DNA of 64,000 nt from Sphingomonas faeni (GCF_023195535.1 NZ_JALPNF010000009.1:1-64000); one strand, 5' to 3'. Numbered from the stretch's first letter, positions 16,744 through 26,666 are shown. Notes: a model not told the origin generated them from the sequence alone. Numbers and translations are program-made.

Positions 16744-19152
16744 ATGACTCTCCTTCGTTACCTCGCCGCGCTCCTCCTCGCGCTCACCGCGCTCCCCGCC
16801 ACCGCGCAGGACGAGCCAAAGGTCGCGACTGTCGCCGCCAGCCTCACCAAGGCCTCGGCGGAGCTCCAGGCGATCGACGACGCCACCCCCGCCGCGCGCG
16901 ACGACAAGGCGCGGCAGGCGTTGCGGGATCGCGCGCAAGTCGTGCAGACCACCGCTGCCGACGCGGTCCGCACGCTCACGCCCGAGATGGCGCTCGTCCA
17001 GGCGCGCGTGACCGAACTTGGCGCCGCCACCCCCGGCGTCGTCGAAGCGCCCGAGATCCGCCAGCAGCGCCGGCTCCTCGCGCAGAGCCAGTCGGCGATC
17101 GACTCGGCGATCAAGCGCGCGCGGCTGATCGGGATCGAGGCCAAGCAACAGATCGACGATATCGGTGCGGCCGAGGCGGAGGAACTCGGTCAGCAATTGT
17201 CCGAGAACACCGGCTCGCCGCTGTCGCCGACGTCATGGGCGGCGATCGTCGACCATTTTCCGCGCGACTCCGCGAGGCTCAAGCGGTTCGCGGAAACCGA
17301 ACTCCGGCAGTTCGGCCAGCGGTTCGATCGACGCGCCGCGATCGGCCTGTTGATCGGTGTACTGACCGCACTCGTCCTGCTCGTTCCGCTCCGGCGCTGG
17401 CTGCACGGCGTCGGCCGGCGCTACGCCACCAACCACGCGCCGGGCGGGCGCTTGCGGCGGTCGGCCTACGCGTTCTGGCTGGTCGTGATCGGCACCGCGC
17501 TCCCCGGATTCGCCGCACTGGCGATCGTCGTGTCGCTCCGCTGGGCCGGACTCGTCTCGCCCGCCTGGAGCAGGTTCGGCGCGATCTTCGTCGGCATCTC
17601 CTTCTTCGCCGCCTTCGTATCGTCGCTCGGCGGCGCGCTGTTGCTGCGGACCCAGCCGACCTGGCGGTTGCTGCCGATCGGCGATGCCGCGGCCCAGGCG
17701 CTCAGGCCCTATAGCTGGATGGCGGCCGCGCTGATCTTCTTCGGGCAGTTGCTGATCGCCACCAACATGCTGATCGGCGTCAGCGCGCCCGCGTCGAGTG
17801 CGGCCAACGCGGTCGTCGCGTTGCTGCACATCGTGCTGCTCGGCGCGATCCTCGTCACGCTCGGCCGGTTGCGCGCCGCGGCCTTGCCCGACCCTACCAA
17901 GCCTGCGCGCAACACGCTGCTCGCGATCGTCGCGACGCTCGTCTGGCTGGTGCTGATCGTCGCGCTCGGCGCTGGCCTGCTCGGCTATGTCAATCTCGCG
18001 CTGAAGGTCGCGACCTGGTTGGTCTGGGGCGCGATCGTCGGGGCGACGCTGTATCTGATGATGACCTTCACCGACGATGCGTGCCGGACGTTGCTGTCGA
18101 GCGGCAACCGCCTCGGTCGCTCGGCGAACAGCGGCTTCGGGGTCGACAACAAGACCGTCGACCAGATCGGCGTGCTGTTGTCGGCGGTGCTGCGGTTGTT
18201 GCTGATCCTGCTCGCGGTCGGCGCAGTGATGGCGCCGTTCGGCGCTGGCGTCGGCTCTGCGTTCGAACTGTTCGGCACGGTCGCGAACGGCATCACCGTC
18301 GGCCAGGTCACGATCTCGCCGGGCGCCGTGCTGCGCTCGGTCGCCGTGCTGTTCGTCGCGCTGGCGATCATGCGCGGGCTCCAGCACTGGCTGGTGAACA
18401 GCTATCTCCCGACCACCGCGATGGATGCCGGCGCGCAGAATTCGGTGACGATGGTCGCGCGCTATGCCGGGATCATCGCCGCGGTGCTGTGGTCGCTCGG
18501 CGCGCTCGGTATCGGCATGGAGAAACTCGCCGTCGTGCTGGGTGCACTGTCGGTCGGGATCGGCTTCGGCTTGCAGGCGATCACGCAGAACTTCGTCTCG
18601 GGGCTGATCCTGCTCGCCGAGCGCCCGGTGAAGATCGGCGACCTGGTCCGGATCGGCAACATGGAGGGCGACGTGAAACGGATCAACGTCCGCTCGACAG
18701 AGATCCAGGTCGCGGATCGCTCGACGCTGATCGTGCCGAATTCCGAGCTGATCACCAAGACGATCCAGAACATGACGCTGGCCGCGCCGATCGGCCGCGT
18801 CCAGCTGCAGTTCTCCGTGCCGCTCGAGGAGGATCTGGATGCGGTGCGGACCATGTTGTTCGCCGCATTCGCCGACAAGCACGAGGTGCTCGACGAGCCC
18901 GAACCCAAGGTGTTCATCGACTCGATCGACGCCGGCCGTGCCAAGTTCAACTGCTTCGCCTATGTCGCCAGCCCGCGCGATGCGTACCCGGTGCGCAGCG
19001 AACTGCTGTTCACGCTGCTCCGCCAGTTTCGCGAGGCGGGGATCGAGGTCGGCTCGACCGCGACCAAGATGGAGCTGGTCGGGTCTTTCGCGCCGACGCC
19101 GCAAGCCTCGGACGAGAATGCCGGCGCAAACGCGGATCCGAACAGGGCGTAG
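16744..19152 (+). CDS. MscS-family mechanosensitive channel with large N-terminal periplasmic domain
   Basis: This 802-residue inner-membrane channel probably releases solutes on osmotic downshock. A signal peptide (MTLLRYLAALLLALTALPAT) is followed by a periplasmic helical domain of the DUF3772 type (about 25-190), then many membrane spans (about 200-600). The MscS pore and beta domain come next, near residue 600: GFGLQAITQNFVSGLILLAE, PVKIGDLVRIGNMEGDV and IVPNSELITKTIQNMT. The C-terminal alpha-beta domain ends in a short acidic tail. The length is in the MscK/YbiO range. It is a single gene, preceded by two repeats. Confidence 0.9.
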   Translation: MTLLRYLAALLLALTALPATAQDEPKVATVAASLTKASAELQAIDDATPAARDDKARQALRDRAQVVQTTAADAVRTLTPEMALVQARVTELGAATPGVVEAPEIRQQRRLLAQSQSAIDSAIKRARLIGIEAKQQIDDIGAAEAEELGQQLSENTGSPLSPTSWAAIVDHFPRDSARLKRFAETELRQFGQRFDRRAAIGLLIGVLTALVLLVPLRRWLHGVGRRYATNHAPGGRLRRSAYAFWLVVIGTALPGFAALAIVVSLRWAGLVSPAWSRFGAIFVGISFFAAFVSSLGGALLLRTQPTWRLLPIGDAAAQALRPYSWMAAALIFFGQLLIATNMLIGVSAPASSAANAVVALLHIVLLGAILVTLGRLRAAALPDPTKPARNTLLAIVATLVWLVLIVALGAGLLGYVNLALKVATWLVWGAIVGATLYLMMTFTDDACRTLLSSGNRLGRSANSGFGVDNKTVDQIGVLLSAVLRLLLILLAVGAVMAPFGAGVGSAFELFGTVANGITVGQVTISPGAVLRSVAVLFVALAIMRGLQHWLVNSYLPTTAMDAGAQNSVTMVARYAGIIAAVLWSLGALGIGMEKLAVVLGALSVGIGFGLQAITQNFVSGLILLAERPVKIGDLVRIGNMEGDVKRINVRSTEIQVADRSTLIVPNSELITKTIQNMTLAAPIGRVQLQFSVPLEEDLDAVRTMLFAAFADKHEVLDEPEPKVFIDSIDAGRAKFNCFAYVASPRDAYPVRSELLFTLLRQFREAGIEVGSTATKMELVGSFAPTPQASDENAGANADPNRA

Positions 19153-19332
19153 GGCACGCGTGCGGAAGCTCGATCCTGCCGCCATCGTCCCGCACGAGGA
19201 CTTTAAAGACTCCGACTCAAGCATTTTCGGCAGCCGGATCGGTCTGCGACGGTCTTGCCCGGCGCCTCGAACTGGTCGAAACGACGGCATGACGATCGCA
19301 CGCACCGGGCCGCGCCCCGAATTTTGCCGCGC

Positions 19333-20655
19333 ATGAGCGCCCCCGCCGACCCGCTGCGCCCGAGCAGCGTCCTGATCGCAAGCGTCGCCACCGCGGCGCT
19401 GGCGGGGCTGTTGTTCGGCTTCGACACCGCGGTGATCGCCGGCGTCACCGGCGCGCTGAAGGCGAAGTTCGCGCTCAGCGAGGCGTGGCTCGGCTTCACC
19501 GTATCGTCGGCATTATGGGGAACGCTGATCGGCGCGTTGTTCGTCGGCATGCCCGGCGATCGCTATGGCAGTCGCAACGTGCTGCGGATGCTCGCCTTCC
19601 TGTATGTTGTCACCGCGCTCGGCTGTGCATTGGCGTGGAACTGGCACAGCTTCCTCGGCTTCCGCTTCATCAACGGCATCGCGATCGGCGGCTCGTCGGT
19701 GCTGGCACCGGCCTATATCGCCGAGCTGGCGCCGCCTGCACAGCGCGGCAAGATGGTCGGCGGATTCCAGTTCGCAGTCATTCTCGGCATCCTGCTCGCC
19801 TATGTGTCGAACGCGATCATCGGCTCGCTCGGGCTCGGCGATGTCGAGTGGCGGTGGAAGCTCGGGATCGTCGCAGCGCCGTCGCTGGTGTTCTTCGCGC
19901 TGCTGTTCCGCATTCCCAATTCGCCGCGCTGGCTGCTCGCCAAGGGACGCGATGCGGAGGCGAAGGACGTGCTGGCGATGGTCGGGATGAGCCCCGACAT
20001 CGCGCGGCGCGAACTCGATGCGCCGAAGGGCGACGCCAAGCTCTCCTGGTCGCGCCACCGCAAGCCGATCACGCTCGCCTTCCTGGTCGCGATGTTCAAC
20101 CAGTTCAGCGGCATCAACGCGTTCCTCTATTACCTCAACGACATCTTCAAGGCGTCGGGCGGCAGCCTCTCGCCCGATCTCCAGGCGGTGATGATCGGTG
20201 TCGCCAACATGGTCTTCACATTGCTCGGCATGCTGCTGATCGACCGGATCGGGCGGCGCACGCTGCTGCTCTGGGGCTCGGCCGGCATGACCGCCGCGCT
20301 CACCGTCGGTGGGCTCGCGCTGCTGGGAGTCCTGCCGAGCGGGCTGCTGCTGCCGTCGCTGATCGTCTTCATCATGTTCTTCGCCCCCGGCTCGGGCGCG
20401 GTGATCTGGGTGTATATCTCGGAGGTGTTCCCGCAGAACGTCCGCGCGCGCGGATCGAGCATCGGCTCGTCGAGCCATTGGGGCTGGAACGCGGTGATCG
20501 CGCAGGTCTTCCCCGTAGCCGCAGCCTGGTCGGCGGGCGTGCCGTTCCTGTTCTTCGCCGCGATGATGGCGGTGCAGTTCGTGACCGTGTTCTTCTACTT
20601 CCCGGAGACCAAGGGCGTGCCGCTGGAAGACATGGACGCACATCTGGCGCGTTGA
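19333..20655 (+). CDS. Sugar porter of the major facilitator superfamily
   Basis: This 440-residue, 12-span proton-coupled sugar importer carries the sugar-porter signatures: FGFDTAVIAG in helix 1, GMPGDRYGSRNVLR in loop 2-3, RFINGIAIGG, PNSPRWLLAKGR, NQFSGINAFLYYLNDIF (helix 7 substrate site), DRIGRRTLLLWG and PETKGVPLEDM at the end. The start at 19333 puts helix 1 at the usual depth; the frame extends upstream without membrane-protein character. The TonB receptor next to it could supply the outer-membrane step, but they are separate units. The sugar is unknown. Confidence 0.9.
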   Translation: MSAPADPLRPSSVLIASVATAALAGLLFGFDTAVIAGVTGALKAKFALSEAWLGFTVSSALWGTLIGALFVGMPGDRYGSRNVLRMLAFLYVVTALGCALAWNWHSFLGFRFINGIAIGGSSVLAPAYIAELAPPAQRGKMVGGFQFAVILGILLAYVSNAIIGSLGLGDVEWRWKLGIVAAPSLVFFALLFRIPNSPRWLLAKGRDAEAKDVLAMVGMSPDIARRELDAPKGDAKLSWSRHRKPITLAFLVAMFNQFSGINAFLYYLNDIFKASGGSLSPDLQAVMIGVANMVFTLLGMLLIDRIGRRTLLLWGSAGMTAALTVGGLALLGVLPSGLLLPSLIVFIMFFAPGSGAVIWVYISEVFPQNVRARGSSIGSSSHWGWNAVIAQVFPVAAAWSAGVPFLFFAAMMAVQFVTVFFYFPETKGVPLEDMDAHLAR

Positions 20656-20729
20656 ACGGGCATAATCCTGCGACAATTGCCCTTTAGTCGAGCCCCTTGA
20701 TCGACGGCGATCATCGGGAAATAGCGACT

Positions 20730-23342
20730 ATGCGTACATTGGGTCTGGTTCTGGCGGTAAGCGCGCCTGCGATGGCGGCGGCGCAACAGGCTCCGTCGAC
20801 GCCTGCCTCAACTGCTGCCGCGCAGGTTACCGAGGAGGACGAAGCCGGCGAATCTGAGGAGATCGTCGTCACCGGATCGCGCAAACTGCCCGGTTCGGTG
20901 ATCGGCGACATTCCGCCCGACCAGAGCCTGGGCCAGGCCGAGATCCGCTCCTACGGCGTCAGCTCGATCTCCGACCTGCTGAGCGAACTGAGCCCGCAGA
21001 CCACCAGCGGACGCGGCAGCGGCGGTGCGCCCGTCGTGCTGCTCAACGGCCGTCGCATCTCCAGCTTCAGCGAAATCCGCGACATCCCGACCGAGGCGAT
21101 CCAGCGCGTCGAGATCCTGCCCGAGGAGGTCGCGCTCAAATACGGCTATCGCGCGGACCAGAAGGTCGTGAACTTCGTCCTGCGCCGCCGGTTCCGCGCG
21201 GTGACCGCCGAGGCGACCGACAAGATGCCAACCGAAGGCGGCAGCAACACGCCACAGGGCGAACTCGACCTGCTCAACATCGCCCGCGATCGCCGGGTCA
21301 ACCTGCATGTCGAATACACCTCGACCTCGGCGCTGACCGAGGCCGAGCGCGACATCACCCCGCCCGCCAGCACCGCGGTCGGCGCGAACGGCGCCATCGT
21401 CGATGCCACGCCGTTCCGCAGCCTGCAGGCCGCAACCAGCACCTTCACCGCGAACAGCGTGTATGCCCGCAACATTTTCGGCAACATCGGCGCGACCATC
21501 AACGGGCGGATCGAATCGACCGACAGCCGCAGCCTCAATGGCCTGCCCGTCGCCGCGCTGACTTTGGCGGATGGCACCGTCGTCAACCGCGCCTTCGACG
21601 ACGAGGGTTTCCTCCCGCTCGCGCAGCGCGTGTCGTCGATCGCCGCGCATCTCGGCACCACGCTCAACGGCGATATCGGCACGTGGCGCTGGAACGTCAC
21701 CGGCAATTACGACCGCAGCGACACGCAGACCTTCACCGATACCGGCGTCGACGCGACCGCATTCCAGACGCGGCTGACCGCCGGCGATCCGACCGCCAGC
21801 CCGTTCAACCGCCTTACCGCGAGCGATATCGGCGCGGCCCCCGGCAGCCGCGCCTATGCCAGCCAGAGCACCGGCGGCGTCGATGCGGTGGCAAACGGCA
21901 CTGTATTCAATCTTCCCGCAGGGGCGGTCTCGACGACGCTCAAGCTCGGCGCGGAAACCGCCGATTTCAGCAGCCGTTCGTCCCGCACCAATGATCTGCT
22001 GGTCGGTCAGGTGACGCAGCGCGGCATGGTGTCGCGCGATACCGTCAACGGCCAGGTCAATGTCGACGTGCCGTTGACGAGCCGGTCTAAGGACGTGCTG
22101 CCGTTCCTCGGCACGCTGTCGGCTAACTTCAACCTCGCCCAGGATCACCTGTCGGATTTCGGCACGCTGACGACGCTTGGCTATGGTGCGAACTGGTCGC
22201 CGATCGAGGGCGTGCGCGTGATCGCCTCGGTGACCGACACCGATCAGGCGCCGACCGCGCAGCAACTCGGCAACCCGTCGATCACCACGCCCAACGTCCG
22301 GATCTTCGATTACGTGCGCGGCACGACCGCGACCGTCACGACGATCAGCGGCGGCAATCCCGGGCTCATCGCGGACAATAACCACGTCAAGAAGGTCGGG
22401 CTGACGCTCAAGCCGTGGACCGCCAAGGACCTGTCGATCACCGCGAACTATGTCGAGAGTCGCGTCGAAAACCCGATCGCGGCCTTCCCGTCGGCGACGG
22501 CCGCGATCGAGGCGGCGTTTCCCGACCGCTTCATCCGCGACGACGCGGGCAATCTGCTGCAGGTCGATCGCCGCCCGATCAACTACGCCCGCAGCGAACG
22601 CTCCGAACTGCGCTGGGGCATCAATTTCTCCGCACCGCTGAAATCGAAGATCCAGCGCGAACTGGAGGCGTATCGCGCAGGGACCGGCCCCAATCCGTTC
22701 GAGGGGATGCAGCCCCCCGGCGGTCTCCGTCGTCCCGAAGGCGCCGGTGGTGCCGGTCCTGGGGTCGGCCGGGGTGCCGGTCCGGACGGTGGTCCAAGGG
22801 GCGGGGGCGGCCGTGGCGGCGGGCGCGGCTTCGGCGGTCGCGGGGGGCAGGCGGGCGGCCGCGTGCAGTTCGCGGTCTATCACACCTGGCACTTCACCGA
22901 CCGGGTGCTCGTCGCGAACGGCGGCCCGAGCCTCAACCTGCTCGACGGCGACGCGATCGGCAGCAGCGGCGGCCAGTCGCGCCACGAACTGGAGGCGCAG
23001 GCGGGCTATACCAACAACGGCCTCGGTGCGCGCATCTCCGCCAACTACGCGACCGGTACGCGCGTCAACGGCGGCACCGTCGCCGCACCGGAAACGCTCA
23101 ACTTCGGCGGCCTCGCGACCGCCAATCTCCGTCTGTTCGCCGACCTCGGCCAACGCCTCGAATGGGTGAAGGCGCACCCGTGGCTGCGCGGCATGCGCGT
23201 GAGCTTCTCGGTAGAGAACGTGCTCAACACCCGCCAGCGCGTGACCGACGCGACCGGCGCGACGCCGAACAACTACCAGCCGGATTACCTCGACCCGCTA
23301 GGCCGCACCGTCCGCCTCAGCATCCGCAAGCTGTTCTTCTAA
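20730..23342 (+). CDS. TonB-dependent outer-membrane receptor with glycine-rich insertion
   Basis: This 870-residue receptor has a signal peptide (MRTLGLVLAVSAPAMAAAQQ), a TonB-box-like EEIVVTGSRK at about 48, a plug domain (VVLLNGRRISSFSEIRDIP, VEILPEEVALKYGY) and a beta-barrel ending in the aromatic LSIRKLFF. The plug resembles that of sphingomonad receptors of unknown ligand. Between about residues 660 and 712 lies a Gly/Pro/Arg-rich stretch (GGPRGGGGRGGGRGFGGRGG), which should be a long disordered extracellular loop. It is not a copy of the window's repeats. The ligand is unknown; the neighbouring sugar porter hints at a carbohydrate. Confidence 0.85.
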   Translation: MRTLGLVLAVSAPAMAAAQQAPSTPASTAAAQVTEEDEAGESEEIVVTGSRKLPGSVIGDIPPDQSLGQAEIRSYGVSSISDLLSELSPQTTSGRGSGGAPVVLLNGRRISSFSEIRDIPTEAIQRVEILPEEVALKYGYRADQKVVNFVLRRRFRAVTAEATDKMPTEGGSNTPQGELDLLNIARDRRVNLHVEYTSTSALTEAERDITPPASTAVGANGAIVDATPFRSLQAATSTFTANSVYARNIFGNIGATINGRIESTDSRSLNGLPVAALTLADGTVVNRAFDDEGFLPLAQRVSSIAAHLGTTLNGDIGTWRWNVTGNYDRSDTQTFTDTGVDATAFQTRLTAGDPTASPFNRLTASDIGAAPGSRAYASQSTGGVDAVANGTVFNLPAGAVSTTLKLGAETADFSSRSSRTNDLLVGQVTQRGMVSRDTVNGQVNVDVPLTSRSKDVLPFLGTLSANFNLAQDHLSDFGTLTTLGYGANWSPIEGVRVIASVTDTDQAPTAQQLGNPSITTPNVRIFDYVRGTTATVTTISGGNPGLIADNNHVKKVGLTLKPWTAKDLSITANYVESRVENPIAAFPSATAAIEAAFPDRFIRDDAGNLLQVDRRPINYARSERSELRWGINFSAPLKSKIQRELEAYRAGTGPNPFEGMQPPGGLRRPEGAGGAGPGVGRGAGPDGGPRGGGGRGGGRGFGGRGGQAGGRVQFAVYHTWHFTDRVLVANGGPSLNLLDGDAIGSSGGQSRHELEAQAGYTNNGLGARISANYATGTRVNGGTVAAPETLNFGGLATANLRLFADLGQRLEWVKAHPWLRGMRVSFSVENVLNTRQRVTDATGATPNNYQPDYLDPLGRTVRLSIRKLFF

Positions 23343-23370
23343 GATTCCCTCGCCCCCGACAAACATTATC

Positions 23371-23467
23371 CGTCATCCCCGCGGACGCGGGGACCCATAG
23401 GCTCGGAGCCTGGCGATTTTATCAGACCCCTCAGCCCCTATGGATCCCCGCCTTCGCGGGGATGACG
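23371..23467. repeat. Paired-palindrome repeat, family C
   Basis: CATCCCCGCGGACGCGGGGA at the left and GATCCCCGCCTTCGCGGGGA at the right lie between convergent genes. The inner pieces CCATAG and CTATGG also pair. Confidence 0.85.
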
Positions 23468-23510
23468 ATGGTGAACTTGGAGGGTATTCGGAGAGGCGGG
23501 GCGAGGGCAG

Positions 23511-25049
23511 TTAAAGCCCGACCTTCGCCGCCAGCCACAGCGCCGCCGCCTCGGGCGTCTGCTTGTCCGCATCACGATCGACCTGATAGTTCGCCGCGCG
23601 CATCGCCTCTACCGGGATCCGCCCGACCAGCGGCTTGAGCGCACCCACGAACTTCGTATCCCCAGCTCGCTTCGGTGCCACCATCATGATCGCATCATAG
23701 CCGGGAATTGCCCGCCGCGGATCGCTGAGCACCGTCAGCCGATCCGCCGCGATCCGTCCATCCGACGAAAACGCCGAGATCACGTCGACATTGCCGCTCT
23801 CCAAAGCGCGATACATGAAGGTCGGGCTGTACGGCGTCGTCTTGGCGAACCGCAACGGATAGGCGCGCTTCACCGCCGCCCATTCGGGGCGTTCGAGAAA
23901 CTCCAGATCGCTGCCCAGCGTCATGCTCGAGGAGGCCTTCGCCAGATCGTTCAGGCTGGCGATCCCCTTGGCCTTGGCCGCGTCCGACGTCATCGCGAAC
24001 GCATAGGCATTCTCGAACCCGAGCGACCCGACCAGCCCGACGCCGTGTTCGCGCGTCGCCCAGTCGCCGATCGCCGCGACCATCGGCGCGCGTTCCGGCA
24101 CGTCGCGGCGCTTCATCTCGTTCGCCCAGATCGTCCCGGCATAATCGACATACACGTCGATATCCCCGGTCGAGAGCGCGCCGAAGACCACCGCCGAGCC
24201 CAGCCCATCGCGGTACTGCACGGTATAGCCGGCACGCTCGAGCCGATCGCCGATCAGCCGCGCGAGGATATATTGCTCGGAGAAATTCTTCGCACCGACC
24301 ACCACCGTCCGGTCGCCGCCGCCCCTCGGCCACAGCGGCGCCGTCGCCACCGCAGTCCCCGCCACCAGCACCGCGGTGCATGCGATCCACAGCCAGCGCC
24401 GCCGCGCGCGGATGCCGTATTCGATCCCGCCGATCAGCGCGTCGACCGCCAGCGCCAGCGCCGCCGCCGACACGCAACCGGCAAGGACCAGCGCCCAGTT
24501 CTGCGTCTGGAGCCCGGCAAAGATCATGTCGCCAAGGCTCGGCTGGCCCACGGTGGTCGACAATGTCGCCGCACCGATCGTCCACACCGCCGCGGTTCGA
24601 ATGCCCGCGATCAGCACCGGCGCGACCAGCGGTGCCTCGACCAGCCGCAGCTTCTGCGCGGGCGTCATGCCGACCGCATCGGCCGCCTGGATCACCGCCG
24701 GGTCGATCCCGTGCAGCCCCGCCACCGCATTCCTGATGATCGGTAGCAGCGCGTACAACGTCAATGCGATCAGCGACGGCAGGAAGCCGAGCGCCGGGAT
24801 CCCGCCGCCGACCAGCGCGGACAGGCTCAGCAGCAGCGGATAGAACAGGGCGAGCAGCGCAAGGCTCGGGATCGTCTGGACGAGGCTGGCAAACCCGAGC
24901 GAGACGCGCGCAACGGTCGCATTGCGCGCGGACCAGATTCCCAGCGGCAGGCTGATCGCGATCCCCAGCAGCAGCGCCGATGCCGACAACAGGACATGCG
25001 CGGCGAGCAACGGCGGCACGCGGCCGAGGGCTTCGAGAAACGCGCTCAA
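23511..25049 (-). CDS. OpuB/OpuC-type ABC importer: permease fused to substrate-binding protein
   Basis: This is one polypeptide of 512 residues. Residues 1-215 form a binding-protein-dependent permease with about six spans (LGFASLVQTIPSLALLALFY; the EAA-like loop GMTPAQKLRLVEAPLVAPVL). Residues about 245-512 form a periplasmic OpuAC-type domain that binds glycine betaine, choline or similar compounds (VVVGAKNFSEQYILARLIGD, DVYVDYAGTIWANEMKR). Fusion of the two parts is known for this importer class. It is coupled to its ATPase gene by a four-base overlap. The role is probably osmoprotectant uptake; the ligand is not provable from sequence. Confidence 0.9.
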   Translation of the reverse strand: MSAFLEALGRVPPLLAAHVLLSASALLLGIAISLPLGIWSARNATVARVSLGFASLVQTIPSLALLALFYPLLLSLSALVGGGIPALGFLPSLIALTLYALLPIIRNAVAGLHGIDPAVIQAADAVGMTPAQKLRLVEAPLVAPVLIAGIRTAAVWTIGAATLSTTVGQPSLGDMIFAGLQTQNWALVLAGCVSAAALALAVDALIGGIEYGIRARRRWLWIACTAVLVAGTAVATAPLWPRGGGDRTVVVGAKNFSEQYILARLIGDRLERAGYTVQYRDGLGSAVVFGALSTGDIDVYVDYAGTIWANEMKRRDVPERAPMVAAIGDWATREHGVGLVGSLGFENAYAFAMTSDAAKAKGIASLNDLAKASSSMTLGSDLEFLERPEWAAVKRAYPLRFAKTTPYSPTFMYRALESGNVDVISAFSSDGRIAADRLTVLSDPRRAIPGYDAIMMVAPKRAGDTKFVGALKPLVGRIPVEAMRAANYQVDRDADKQTPEAAALWLAAKVGL

Positions 25050-25807
25050 GCGACCAGCGCCTGAAGGCGTTCGGCCTGCGCGCGCGGCACCTGCACCAGC
25101 GCCTGCGCGTCGTCGCCACCTTTGCCCGCGACCAGCTCGGCCGGGGTCGCATCGGCGACGATCCGCCCCGCCTTCATCACCAGCACGCGATCGGCGAGCA
25201 ACAGCGCCTCCGCCATGTCGTGGGTGACGAGGATCGTCGTCAGCCCGAGCCGGTCATGCAGTTCGCGGATCCGCGTGCCGAGCGCGTCGCGCGTCACCGG
25301 ATCGAGCGCCCCGAACGCCTCGTCGAGCAGCAGCAATTTCGCGCCGGGTGCGAGCGCGCGGGCGATGCCGACGCGCTGGCGCTGGCCGCCCGATAGTGCG
25401 TCCGGCATCCGGGTGGCGACGTCGCGCGGCAGGTCGACCAGGTCCAGCAACTCACCCACCACGGCTTCGTCGCGGCGTCCCGCGATCCGCAGGCCGATCG
25501 CGATATTCTCGGCGATCGTCATGTGCGGGAACAGGCCGATATTCTGGAAGACATAGCCGATCCGTCGGCGCAATTCGGGCGCGGACTCGGCGGCGATATC
25601 CGCGCCGTCGATCGTCACGCGGCCCTCGCTCGGCTCGACCAGCCGGTTGATCGTCTTGAGCAGCGTCGACTTGCCCGATCCCGATGTCCCGACCAGCGCG
25701 ACGAAGCTGCCGCCCGCGATCGCCAGCGAGACCGCATCGACCGCGATCGTCGACCCGTAGGTCTTGGTGACGCGTTCGAAAGCGAGCGCAGGGGAATTGT
25801 CTGGCAT
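25046..25807 (-). CDS. ATPase of the OpuB/OpuC-type importer
   Basis: This 253-residue ABC ATPase has Walker A GTSGSGKST, signature LSGGQRQRVGIARAL, Walker B LLLLDEAFGALD and the switch His in VTHDMAEALLLADRVLVM. It lacks the C-terminal CBS pair found in some OpuA ATPases. It is the first gene of a two-gene unit with the fused permease-binding protein; the stop overlaps that start. I prefer the start at 25807 (MPDNSPALAFERVTKTYG), but an ATG at 25831 is also open and neither has a strong ribosome-binding site. Confidence 0.9.
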   Translation of the reverse strand: MPDNSPALAFERVTKTYGSTIAVDAVSLAIAGGSFVALVGTSGSGKSTLLKTINRLVEPSEGRVTIDGADIAAESAPELRRRIGYVFQNIGLFPHMTIAENIAIGLRIAGRRDEAVVGELLDLVDLPRDVATRMPDALSGGQRQRVGIARALAPGAKLLLLDEAFGALDPVTRDALGTRIRELHDRLGLTTILVTHDMAEALLLADRVLVMKAGRIVADATPAELVAGKGGDDAQALVQVPRAQAERLQALVA

Positions 25808-25862
25808 CTGCCCGCAGGATGCGGGAAACATACCGGAAAATCAAATCATAGAGAGAGGCGTC

Positions 25863-26654
25863 ATGACCGAGCAGAGCATTTTCATCACCGGCGGCGGATC
25901 GGGGATCGGTCGGGCCACCGCGCAGCTGTTCGCGCGGAAGGGCTGGCGTGTCGGCCTGGCGGACGTCAACGTTGCCGGCCTCGCCGAAACCGCCGCGCTG
26001 TTGCCTGCCGGCATGGCGACCACCTACCAGATGGACGTGCGCGACCGCGATGCGTGGGTGGCCTGCCTCGACGCGTTCGTCGCGACCACTGGCGGGCGCC
26101 TCGACGTGCTGTTCAACAATGCCGGGATCGGCTCGGGCGGCCCGCTCGCGGAGACCGACTTCGCCGAGATCGACCGCGTGATCGCGATCAACCTGGTCGG
26201 CGCCTTGAACGGCGCGCGGATCGGCTATGCCTATCTCAAGCGCACGCCGGGTTCCTGCCTGCTCAACACCGCCTCCGCGTCGGCGATCTACGGCTCGTCC
26301 GGCCTCGCTCCCTATTCGGCAACCAAGTTCGGGGTGCGCGCGATCACCGAGGCGCTCGACGGCGAATGGGCGGTGGACGGCATCAAGGTGCGCAGCATCG
26401 TGCCGAGCTTTATCGACACGCCGTTGCTCGATTCGGGGGCGGGGGGAAGCAACCACTCGATCCGCGAGACGGTGACGGGCGCGGGGCTCGAACTGACTGG
26501 CGTCGACAAGGTCGCGGACGCCGCCTGGGCCGCAGTCCACGGCGATAAGGTCCACACCTATGTCGGCAAGACCGCGCACCGCATGGCGTTCGCGGCCCGC
26601 TGGATGCCGGGATCCTTACGCAAGCGCATGCGGCGCAGCATGACGCGGGAGTGA
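25863..26654 (+). CDS. Short-chain dehydrogenase/reductase
   Basis: This 263-residue Rossmann-fold oxidoreductase has the cofactor motif TGGGSGIG at residues 9-16, NNAGIG at about 85 and the catalytic Ser with YSATK in NTASASAIYGSSGLAPYSATK. An Asp (LADVN) after the second strand suggests NAD rather than NADP. AGAGAGGCG precedes the ATG. It is divergent from the ABC importer. The basic C-terminal tail (RKRMRRSMTRE) is unusual and could touch membrane or nucleic acid. The substrate is unknown. Confidence 0.88.
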   Translation: MTEQSIFITGGGSGIGRATAQLFARKGWRVGLADVNVAGLAETAALLPAGMATTYQMDVRDRDAWVACLDAFVATTGGRLDVLFNNAGIGSGGPLAETDFAEIDRVIAINLVGALNGARIGYAYLKRTPGSCLLNTASASAIYGSSGLAPYSATKFGVRAITEALDGEWAVDGIKVRSIVPSFIDTPLLDSGAGGSNHSIRETVTGAGLELTGVDKVADAAWAAVHGDKVHTYVGKTAHRMAFAARWMPGSLRKRMRRSMTRE

Positions 26655-26666
26655 CATTTGTTGTTT

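Noticed and set aside
17233..19305. Long minus-strand frame opposite the mechanosensitive channel gene
   Set aside because: Its composition (Arg, Asp, Gln, His) is what antisense reading of GC-rich coding DNA gives. The forward frame has clear membrane spans and MscS motifs.
20808..23177. Long minus-strand frame opposite the TonB receptor gene
   Set aside because: Shadow of the receptor gene; no domain, and codon bias fits the forward frame.
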